Shown: piece after piece, positions 11,110 through 19,075 of the stretch | Numbering within the stretch: the first letter of the stretch is position 1 | Layout of the letters: each line of letters begins with the position of its first letter | Assembly (NCBI GenBank): GCA_036244855.1 | Contig: BQKZ01000115.1 | Location: forward strand, 225,351-245,247 | Source: Temnopleurus reevesii | Taxonomy: Eukaryota > Echinodermata > Echinoidea > Temnopleuroida > Temnopleuridae | Reading direction: 5' to 3' | Length of the DNA: 19,897 bases | Made by a program: the position numbers and the translations under genes | The notes under the pieces: model-generated | Told to the model about the DNA's origin: nothing | The model's database searches: none | Seen by the model: only the letters and a program-made list of their open reading frames with translations

Positions 11110-11237
11110 GGGGCCTGTAACTCAAAAGATGCAATTAAACTTGCAATAAATATTTATCGTAAGTCTATGGCAAAATGTGTACAAAGAGATGCAATTAATT
11201 GCAAGATTAATCGTATCTCCTTTATGTTACAGGCCCC
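11110..11237. mobile_element. MITE-like element, 128 bp, GGGGCCTGTAAC ends (copy A)
   Basis: It begins GGGGCCTGTAAC (11110-11121) and ends with the exact reverse complement GTTACAGGCCCC (11226-11237). The inner region is AT-rich and carries internal repeats of GATGCAATTAA. There is no coding capacity, as expected of a miniature inverted-repeat transposable element. Its left 33 bp match the reverse complement of 2574-2606 at 28 of 33 positions, and the two elements are the same length, so they belong to one family. No target-site duplication is obvious. Confidence 0.7.
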
Positions 11238-11462
11238 TGGTAAGATACATTTCCTCAACGCTGGCTACATAGGGGAGACACTGCCATAAACGCTATCATG
11301 CGCGCACGTACGTCGAACGTAATTTGGACGAATTCAACGGTATTTCTTTGCACAGTGTGCGTATATGTAAGTACATATATCATGTATATATATCTCATAC
11401 GCAGTAAGATATTGGGGTGCAATTTTTATTAGGATATGAAATAGCAGCAGCAACATAGTGTA

Positions 11463-11600
11463 GAGATATGCACCCTGAGGTTGGAGATGGTGGAAATATG
11501 AACCCTTGAGATGGAGATTTCCATCCTAAGGGTATACATCCTCACCAAAGGGTGCATATCTCCACCCTTAAAGCTACCAGCAGTAACACCTTTAAGGGTG
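11463..11600. repeat. Two consecutive inverted repeats built on an AAGGGTG motif
   Basis: The first pair, GAGATATGCACCCT (11463-11476) and AGGGTGCATATCTC (11549-11562), is a perfect 14-bp inverted repeat. The second, CACCCTTAAAG (11563-11573) and CTTTAAGGGTG (11590-11600), is a perfect 11-bp repeat starting at the next base. Between the first arms, variants such as ACCCTTGAGATGG and CCATCCTAAGGGT recur in both orientations. It looks like a palindromic element or folded minisatellite and carries no coding signal. Confidence 0.7.
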
Positions 11601-13220
11601 CAAAACTATCCATTATTTGTATGTATGTGCTGAAAGTATACGTTTGGTATAAACACAAATGTACGACAGGGGCTTTAGATCGGAAAGAAGATGATCTTCT
11701 TTGTGAGCCACAAGCATAGCTGTCTTCATGAATAAAAGTCAACCAGAGGATGAAGTATTTCGTCAATGAATGTAGCTCAATCTCCTCATCACCTTCCTCC
11801 TTCAGTTCCGTTATTTTCAACAGTAGACCGATGTATTTATGTCCAATATTTCACAAAATAATGAAAAGGTGTTTGGTCACCAAAATAATCTTGGTGTGAT
11901 TCAGTCTAAAATTGAATTTGTATTGTATTTTATTTATTTATTCACCATGTTCACGGTGCAACTTACAATCAGTCAAAATATTTCAGCAAGTCCGTGCATA
12001 TAAAAAACGAACAGGTATAAAATGTAAACAATCTGACAATTAAAAATGTATATACTAATTATTCGAAACCAAGTTAATGACTTCGGCATAATCAAAATAA
12101 CTTTAAAAAACGCAAATAAAGAAAAGACGAAAATATCACTGAGTTATCAATATTCGGAGTTTGTCTGATGATTAGAAAGAAGCTGGAAATAATACACCAA
12201 TAAAAATCATTGAATATGAATAAGCAATGTTTTGAATTTAATATATTTTCTCATTTTCTGATTTTATGTCATCCGCCAACTCTGCCCCGGTGACATAAAA
12301 AGGTTTGTTCTTGAAGTTCCGATTCCATTTACATCAGACAGGAAGATATTTATGTAAATATATCAATCTTTATTTCACGGTAATCAAATTTTCTTTCGGG
12401 TAGCTCAAAGCGCCCAACACCCGTCCATATAAATCCAATTACTGGGAACAATCAGGTCGAAATGAACATATCATCACAGGTTGATTACCCGTTCAGATAA
12501 ATCATTAATCATTCCATTTATACAAATTCATTTCAACAGGTTCATTCACCAGAACAGTTACAAAATATGAAAAGGGATGATATTTTATTTGATCTTTTGT
12601 CATTCTCCCCTCAATGGTGGGGGCCTTTTACAAAGAGGTCACGGTTAGACGCGCATAGGATGACGGCTATAATGCCTTTGGCATCGGGGAAACGGAATAA
12701 ATGGATTTGGAGCTAATAATAAAAAGTGGGAGTTCGATTGACTCCTCTATTCTCTCCCCATCTATTCTCCCTTTCATCAGATAATTTTCCTTTCGTGTTT
12801 GCGCATTGACTCGTCACCGACAGGTTAGCTGTGATTCAAACACAACAATTTAATTCATTCGGGTCTGATAATGATAGATTGCTGGAGATATATCAACTAG
12901 CGTGCAGTCAAAGCAACTGTTTTGTGCAAATAGAAATGAACAGTTTAGGTGTAAAAAGGAGCAACGCACAGATTTAAAACTTTGAAAAGTAATTTCAAAT
13001 ATAACTGAATGTAATTATGCGGATGGATTCGGCTTTTCTCCAGGCAAGCTGCACCCACCCCCCCCCTGTCCAATTATTTTTATGGTTCCATTTTTATTTT
13101 TACATCCGTTTTACTAAAATTTATTACAAGACACTTATCAAGGAAAATTTTCTAGAATGAGGGGATCAGCCATTGACTTTTCATTTTACAAAGTACTTGG
13201 AAAAGGTTCGCATAGGCCTT
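11601..13220. other. Gene-free stretch
   Basis: It is AT-rich sequence with a TTTATTTATTTATT run near 11930 that might be a minus-strand retroposon tail, and a C9 tract at 13058-13066. The open frame at 11542-11820 on the minus strand starts inside AT-rich DNA and resembles nothing known. Confidence 0.4.
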
Positions 13221-13234
13221 GGGGGGGGGGGGGG
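13221..13234 (+). repeat. G14 tract
   Basis: Fourteen G residues followed by CTGCTCCTCCCAGCCC. It is one of about a dozen C/G homopolymers in the window. Confidence 0.95.
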
Positions 13235-15099
13235 CTGCTCCTCCCAGCCCACTAAATATTTCAGAATTCATATTTTGCTTATCGAATTATCCATAAGTAA
13301 AATGGAGACATAGGTTGATGAAGTTGATTGAGGGAGAGAGGGATTTTTATATATTGACATATATGTCAAGTCAATCATCTGAAGCTCTGCCCTTTTACTT
13401 ATTTTATTCTGCTTTTGTGCTATTGTATCTAGATCGTGCTAAATATTTGTATATACTGTCATTCTTTATGATAAAAACATAATCATTAAAAAAATACTTT
13501 TATACACAAATATAAACAAATCATAAAAAGAATTGTTATTGTAACTTGATCTTGCTAACCATTAATGTAAAGTGTAATTCCTTGTGATAATAAAACATAA
13601 TTATGAAAAAATGGAGAAACTACATTCTGCGATTACAATATTATCACTTGTTGAGTGTAATTGTACGGGAAGCGGTAACAAATTGCTTATTCAGTTTCAA
13701 TACAATGCACTCGAACTGAAGTCAAATTGGTATTGTCGTCATCTTTGTAATGGTCTAACAAAAGACCCTATCTCCCGCGTTGAACCGTGAACTCTTTTTT
13801 TTCCTTCAATTTTGGCATACTTGTGAATCTTTTTACGGGTATGCGGTTATAATTTTTAGCCATTTTCTGGGTAAATTTGTATTAAATAAAACACACAGAG
13901 CAATTTGAGATTACTAGAAATGAGAACGAATCGGAAATATGTTGTTCATGGGCCACTCGCTTCTTGTAGTTAAATGGTTACAGATTGCTAATTTGAACTG
14001 ACTGGTCCGTGTTTGGGGTCTGTAGAGAATTACATAATGAATATTGAAAATATAAATCTGATGTGTTTGATCTAGGTAGAACGGATGATAAAGAATAATC
14101 CCCAATCACATAATAAAATCAGTTAGTTTTTTCTTCTAAGTTTGAAAATATTATTAGCGAAATTTCTAAATGCCAAATTCCATCTTGATTTTTGCCTATA
14201 TAATTTTTTTTTTATGATTTTCAACATTATCAGTGCATTTTCAGTTGAAAATTCAATGTGGAAACTGTCAAGTATTTCTGTTGTATAGTGCCCGAAGTTC
14301 CTCAGTGTGTCAGTGAACGATGGAGTCACTTTCGTAAAAATAAATAATTAAAAAAACAAAGAAATGAACAAAAGAAATTTAATTTTATATAGCTCCAGTA
14401 TCTAAGCGACTATCATAAGTGAATTCTTATTGAACAGATCAACTACCAATTCTGTAAGAAAAAAATAATAATAATAAACCCTTCTCATTAAGAGTTATAA
14501 TCAAAATAAATTAGATTCAAAACGAGTGATACTAAATAAAGATTCATATGACAATGTAGTATAGAAATTTAGTAATCCAGTGGCGAAATAAAATTTCGAT
14601 TCAAAATGAAGCTGAATGCAAGGCATCATAAGATATTTTATAATCAACTATCAACAAGTCACCACTTGTGGTACAAAAGAAAAGAAAAAAGGGAAAAATC
14701 AAGCAAACAAAAACGAAAAGAAAAAGAAAAAAAAACAAGAAAAACGGTCAACAAGAAATGGGAGATTATTTCAACCGTCTGAAACGTGTGATTTATTCGA
14801 ATACAATCTAAACCAACTCACTAAATTTGGATACCGTATAGTTCAATAATGAAAATTAACGCCTCTATTTCGAGTCTAACTCCATCTAACTTTATTTTAT
14901 CACCATCTATACACAAGTCATTGCTTCTGGAATAGAATCGTACCACATTAAAAAAAAACCAAGAAAATGGGGAAAATGAAAAAGAAATTATCTCAAATGT
15001 CTGGGACATGTGATTTATTAGAATTCAGACATACTCTCAGTTTTGAGGATGCTCTAAATCGGCCGAAGCGCGACCACAGACAAAAAAAAATGTTATTTT
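13235..15099. other. Gene-free, very AT-rich stretch
   Basis: It includes the 16-bp palindrome TTGACATATATGTCAA (13354-13369) and an A/G-rich run at 14680-14745. The short frames seen (for example 13584-13790 and 14616-14849) are low-complexity or unrelated to known proteins. Confidence 0.45.
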
Positions 15100-15196
15100 A
15101 GGTCACGGACATTTCAAGTTAAAAATAAATCTGTTTTACTCCTGCGGTGGAATGTAAGGTCAGAGGTCAAGGTTAAGGAAGATATTTAGCGGTCAA
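15100..15196 (+). promoter_or_regulatory. Cluster of nuclear-receptor half-sites including a perfect DR1
   Basis: AGGTCA at 15157-15162 and again at 15164-15169, separated by one G, forms a perfect DR1, the arrangement bound by RXR, HNF4 and COUP-TF type receptors. Further half-sites or near half-sites lie at 15100-15105 (AGGTCA), about 15170 (AAGGTTAAGG) and about 15191 (GGTCAAGG). Chance or repeat origin is possible and no adjacent gene is visible. Confidence 0.35.
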
Positions 15197-15219
15197 GGTG
15201 GGAGGAGAATCAATGATTT

Positions 15220-15240
15220 GTGTGTGTGTGGGGGGGGGGG
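15220..15240 (+). repeat. (TG)n run into a G11 tract
   Basis: A short TG array (15220-15229) continues into eleven G residues (15230-15240). Confidence 0.9.
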
Positions 15241-15388
15241 CGTCGATCATTTCTTTCCGGTTCCGTCTCATGACATCCCAAAATCGGAAAGAAATATTTC
15301 CACACGTTTTTCTATTACAGTGAAATGTATTTCGTTGGAAGCTTTGCCCAGCCCACAGGAAAAGTTCAGACAACTCGTCATTTATATT

Positions 15389-15435
15389 AAAAAAAAAATA
15401 AATAAATAAAAAAAAATAAAAAAAATAAAAAAAAT
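15389..15435 (+). repeat. A-rich AAAT-type run
   Basis: Long A runs are punctuated by single T residues. This may be a simple repeat or the poly(A) tail of a plus-strand retroposed copy whose body is no longer recognisable. Confidence 0.8.
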
Positions 15436-15560
15436 TGGACGCTATGATTGTAATTCGTAATCATAATTATTTGAGTCTGCTGTGTTTATTGTATACTTCA
15501 CTTTGTTATCTGTGAATGGTCAATAAAAACTATTTGAATAAGTTAAAAAATAATAATAAC
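15436..15560 (+). mobile_element. Possible LINE-type 3' end
   Basis: The sequence runs through TGTGTTTATTGTATACTTC, then GTCAATAAAAACTATTTGAATAAG and a TAATAATAA tail, a layout common at the 3' ends of CR1/L2-like copies. An AATAAA polyadenylation signal lies at about 15523. No reverse transcriptase coding remains, so the assignment rests only on the style of the tail. Confidence 0.25.
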
Positions 15561-16677
15561 ACTAAAATGGATTTGTCGATGCCTCTTTTGAATGTCAAAA
15601 TGTTATTGTATTCCCATTTCTTTTTAATTTTCATTTTTTGTGGGTTTGTCACATCACCAGTCACTCTGATGACCATCTGTTTAATATCAATTAAATATTT
15701 CAGAATTATTTATTAATTTGTTCAAGGGGCTGCTAGCTTATTTGCTCATCATCATATGCACCTAGATTTTTATATCTGAAAAAAATGAGAAGGCGGGACT
15801 TACTTGTTTGGCACAACGGGGGGGGGGGGGGTGGCACAGCAAAGGTGTCCTCCGTTGGATCCTTTTTTTTTTCCTTTTTTTTCAAAGTGAATTCCCATTT
15901 TCTTTCTCAAATGTACCGAAAAGGGATCCATAACATTCCCTTTAATCAATAATCGTGTTAACGAGACAAGACAGGTATGGAATGCCAAGGAACTCAGAGT
16001 CAAGTTCAAGATACCGCTTCTTTGAAAGCCCGCCATACGATGAAATAGCAGACATGTGAGCCCGTCAATCCCATGCTCAATCCCATTGCAAGGGCGGATC
16101 CAGGATCGGCTAATGGGGGAGGGTGGCATATTGGGCTGACATGGAATCAGTGCGTCGTGATTGTGTTACATACCGCACTTGTTTTTCTTCTCGACATTAT
16201 TATCAAAATGTTTCTTCAAAGTTGTTTATTCTTCTGTAAGTTCAAACGTTTTAAAATATTACTTGATTTTAATACGTTGACGAAAAAATAAATTTCATAG
16301 AGCCAAGAGCATTCGTCATTGAAACCGCAACGCGTGGAAGCCCTGTTGTCGCCAGCAATTGGGGCATCAGCGATATAAAATGACCATTGATATACTTCGA
16401 GGCCTGTTACTCAGACTATTGTCCATGACACAATTTATAAATAAAGTAAAACTATTTTACCACGGTTACTGGCATCCTCCCAAAATGAAAAAAATATGTT
16501 ATGTATGGAGAGAAAGGCTTTCTCATGTAAATATCCCCACCCCCTCCCCCACTAACCCACTGACCCACACATACACTTGGTCGCTTTGCTCCCTCGCCGA
16601 GGCTCTTTATACGCCCAGTCATTACACAAACTGGATAGCTCTCCCCCAAAAAACTCTGCGCGATGGTTACGTTAGTC
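15561..16677. other. Gene-free stretch with a G14 tract and a repeat-like motif
   Basis: The G14 tract is at 15818-15831. At about 16091, AGGGCGGATCCAGGATCGGC is followed within 20 bp by GGGGGAGGG, which resembles 8521-8553 (GCGGATTCCGGATCG, then G10) and may be a transposon terminus. Open frames in this interval do not resemble known proteins. Confidence 0.4.
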
Positions 16678-16935
16678 AGGTGATGAAGGTGGTGTTGGTG
16701 GTCTAAGACTATGGTGGTAGTGATGAAGGTGATGTTGGTGGTGGTGACGAAGGTGGTGGCGGTGGTTGTGTAGGTGGTGCCGGTAGAGATGAAGGTGATG
16801 TTGATGGAGGTGATGAAGGTAGCGCCGGTGGTTGTGTAGGTGGTAAATGTAGTGATGGAGGTGGTGGTGTCTGTAGTTGTGTGTGGTGACGAGTGACGAG
16901 CTGGTGGTGGTGATGGGGCGTGAGGGTGGTGACGG
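16678..16935 (+). repeat. GGT/GAT-rich minisatellite with a 66-bp higher-order period
   Basis: It is a degenerate GGTGATGAAGGTGGTG array. CGGTGGTTGTGTAGGTGGT recurs exactly at 16760-16778 and 16826-16844, and GATGAAGGTGATGTTG at 16722-16737 and 16788-16803; both pairs are 66 bp apart. Because 66 is a multiple of three, the minus strand stays open in two frames, producing Thr-rich and His-rich peptides. I treat those as by-products of the repeat, not genes. Confidence 0.8.
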
Positions 16936-17225
16936 GGGATGCTTTTTTTGTGGTGGAGACAAACGTGCTGGTGTTGGTTGAGCATGAAAGTAGATTCCAT
17001 AAAACATTATTATACGAGATAAAACGCGTTTACTTATTTATTTTCTCTTTTTTATCAATTAGCCTCCATTTCTACAGCTCACTAGTTTTTTTGGTTTTTT
17101 TTTTTTGCCCATGCTTTTGATCCACCATTTGGGAATATCGATATCTATAGCTGAAAACCATATCGTTGAAAAAATATTTTGACGTTTATACATTTTTGAG
17201 AATACAGGTGATGAAAGGGTGACCC
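16936..17225. other. Gene-free spacer
   Basis: It is AT-rich sequence with a T-rich run at about 17087-17106 between the minisatellite and the inverted-repeat element. Nothing else is supported. Confidence 0.4.
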
Positions 17226-17423
17226 GACAGTTGCTCCGGCGACAATTGCTCCGGTTCATTTTTCTGGCTAGGAGTAGGGTTAGGGTTAGGGTTATGATAG
17301 GGTTTATGATTCAGAATGATGTCAATATTAGGATTAGGGTTAGGGTTAGGTTTGGGATTAGGTTTGACATTAGGCTTACTGTGTCAGTTTTTTGCCGGAG
17401 CAATTGTCGCCGGAGCATTTGTC
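17226..17423. mobile_element. Inverted-repeat element with a telomere-like TTAGGG core
   Basis: The arms at 17226-17254 and 17395-17423 are reverse complements over 29 bp with two mismatches, including a perfect 23-bp block (17232-17254 and 17395-17417). Each arm is itself a tandem pair of a GACANTTGCTCCGG unit. Between the arms lie two blocks of degenerate TTAGGG repeats (about 17274-17312 and 17327-17375). There is no coding capacity; the open frames crossing it are by-products of the repeats. The structure resembles a non-autonomous terminal-inverted-repeat element or a palindromic minisatellite. No clear target-site duplication was found, although GATGAAAG occurs on both outer flanks (about 17213 and 17433), which could be chance. 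Confidence 0.65.
17274..17375 (+). repeat. Interstitial telomere-like (TTAGGG)n blocks
   Basis: Three consecutive GGGTTA units at about 17277-17294, and a second run of GGATTA/GGGTTA/GGTTTG variants at about 17327-17375, are separated by a short unrelated spacer. TTAGGG is the telomere repeat of most animals. The block is internal to an inverted-repeat structure and continues into a gene-bearing region, so it is interstitial rather than a chromosome end. Confidence 0.8.
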
Positions 17424-17589
17424 ATGGAACCGATGAAAGATGACAGTCGGTTCTGGTCGATTTCTCTATCGGAATGTCACTTGTCTCCTCCTCAAGCTCG
17501 GTCTACAAATCGACTGGAAACTCTCGTGGATGCCTCCACCAAAATTAAATATGAAGATGAAAAAATAAACCCGCGCGTGTTGGGGTAAA

Positions 17590-17960
17590 TTCCCATTGGC
17601 TCCTCACAGCAGGAGTCGATCCAGAAAACCATTTGATATGGAAATGAGATAGTAAAAGGCGGATTTTGATTGGTGGATGAGCGAGAGGGTTGGTTTAATG
17701 ACTGCAGGCGTTTAGTCGTTCGGTCAGCTTTGAAAGGCGGTACGAGAAGGAGAGACAGAACCGTTCTAGGTTTGTGTTTGTTTTCACGGACATTAAAACG
17801 AATCCTTTGATCTCGCCGACAAGCGAAGAACGATCCTCATATCGCGCGTAATCGACAGTTGCATTTATTCATCGCGGCATTTATGATTGTATTTCGAACG
17901 GCGAAGCGATTCTGTTTATACCCGTCTTTTTTCGTTCTACGTCTTCGTATTTATTCATCA
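17590..17960 (+). promoter_or_regulatory. Probable CpG-rich promoter with two inverted CCAAT boxes
   Basis: Two ATTGG motifs (reverse-strand CCAAT, the NF-Y core) lie at 17595-17599 (within CCCATTGGCTCC) and 17669-17673 (within TTTTGATTGGTGG), 74 bp apart. Directly downstream, 17701-17940 contains about 24 CpG dinucleotides in 240 bp, far denser than the AT-rich flank. No convincing TATA box is seen. The position, roughly 0.7-1.0 kb before a strong start codon on the same strand, fits a CCAAT-type promoter and first exon. The exact transcription start cannot be placed from sequence alone. Confidence 0.5.
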
Positions 17961-18600
17961 GGTTTTGGGCTTTTGAAGTAGGTTCTCGGTCTTAGCTCGA
18001 GCTGTTATCATACCTTGTCATGTTGTGACATCGTCAATTGAAGAAAATCCGCGCGTAAGTTGACAACATTTAAATCCCGACTTGCGTTTGGAGGCAGAAG
18101 TTTACACCGTGTGGATGATTCGCGGCAGTGAGCCTCAGAAGTTTGTTACTGTTTATTTTCGCTAGGGAAAGGTGATCGACATGAAATTTTTATTCACTGA
18201 GTTTTATTCGTCTCAGATGGAATTGCAGGTGCGCTAGTGAACCGATCCAGCCGGAATTGTGTGAATTTGCCAACCTAGATTTATACTATACACCGATTGA
18301 AGATTTTTTTCTTCCTTTCTTTCTCTGGGACTTATTATACTCGTTTATATTTCGACATCAATATCATGGATAAAATATTCTGGTTGATTCATTCATAAGA
18401 AGTATGTTCCTATCATACTGAAATAGTTGAATGCATACGGCGTTTGAATTTTTGCAGGTGCATAGTATATGAAATAAAATCACACTTGATATCACAGCAT
18501 TGCAGTAGTGTTGGATGCCTACACAGTGAGAGAGCTCGGTGATCTGATAATTTTTGTTGTCATTTTTTAAGAGGGATCGAAAAAACTGACTGAATCCAAA
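17700..18600 (+). other. Probable long 5' leader region, possibly containing a leader intron
   Basis: There is no long plus-strand frame here. Several ATGs precede the real start, for example near 18181 and 18366, so a single unspliced leader would be encumbered by upstream starts. A donor-like GTAAGT at 18055-18060 and an acceptor-like TTTGAATTTTTGCAG ending at 18457 would remove most of the intervening sequence. A second acceptor-like site (GGAATTGCAG) lies near 18228. These are consensus matches only. Exon boundaries would need transcript data. Confidence 0.35.
18055..18457 (+). other. Candidate 5'-leader intron
   Basis: It runs from the donor GTAAGT at 18055 to the acceptor TTTTTGCAG ending at 18457. 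The interior has a pyrimidine-rich stretch (about 18306-18326) and removes the upstream ATGs at about 18181, 18366 and 18403. The base before the donor is C rather than the usual G, which weakens the donor. This is inferred from splice consensus alone. Confidence 0.3.
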
Positions 18601-19075
18601 ATGGGATTATTGGACCAACATGTGATTTACAGGACTCACGTCTCCTTATTTCATATGTTATGCTGCTTTCTGCAACTTTCTTCAACACTTGTAAGCAACA
18701 CTTACCGCTCCGACATGCTATCGAACCACGGGCACCACACCACGGCAGAGATGCAGCTACACCGCTGGGCCGTGGCCGCTATGGACTACCCGAGGACACT
18801 GGACTGTACTGTAGTCCCATTCATACGAGAACGTGAGTGCATGCAGCTCGTGCAGCGGCCCGAGACGGAAATGAACTTGTACGTGGCGCCGCCTCGCCCC
18901 GGTGGCTACCACGCTGTGTTGCCTGATGGGGGCCTGAGCGGGAGTGGAACTCACGATGTTGTGCTTGCTATCGACCCCTACCCTCAAGCGAGTTTTGGAC
19001 ATCTTGTTATTATCTTCTTCCTGGATTTTGATTTAGATCTTGATTCGTGTCGGGAACGAGGAGGAAAATATCTTG
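18601..19075 (+). CDS. First coding exon of an unrecognised, probably secreted protein (partial, continues off the window)
   Basis: This is the only convincing coding segment. The ATG has A at -3 and G at +4, and an in-frame TAA at 18568-18570 closes the frame just upstream, so the start is well supported. The exon encodes 158 residues plus one base and ends at a donor (TTG then GTGAGT, with the GT at 19076-19077), giving a phase-1 intron; without splicing the frame would stop at about 19101. Residues 14-32 are hydrophobic and lie near the N-terminus, consistent with a signal peptide or signal anchor. Five cysteines are visible (21, 22, 69, 80, 150). A Pro/Gly-rich stretch (96-117) precedes a segment with DPYPQASFGH followed by the hydrophobic strand LVIIFFLDF (about 125-143) and an acidic patch before Cys150. 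GC and CpG content rise over 18700-18970 relative to flanking DNA. I do not recognise the family, so no function is assigned. Secretion is an inference; the exon call itself is fairly firm. Confidence 0.75.

Noticed and set aside
11925..12030. Possible LINE 3' end on the minus strand near the TTTATTTATTTATT run
   Set aside because: Only the AT-rich tail suggests it, and no conserved body could be recognised.
16452..17000. 182-residue minus-strand open frame rich in Thr and His
   Set aside because: It is kept open by the in-phase minisatellite, a second overlapping frame is open for the same reason, and the flanking parts show no domain or splice context.
17219..17588. Overlapping plus-strand open frames with GLGLGL or RVRVR runs
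   Set aside because: They are translations of TTAGGG repeats and the inverted arms, not coding sequence.
18757..19002. Minus-strand open frame opposite the coding exon
   Set aside because: It is a shadow of the GC-rich exon. The plus strand has the better start, upstream stop and splice donor.
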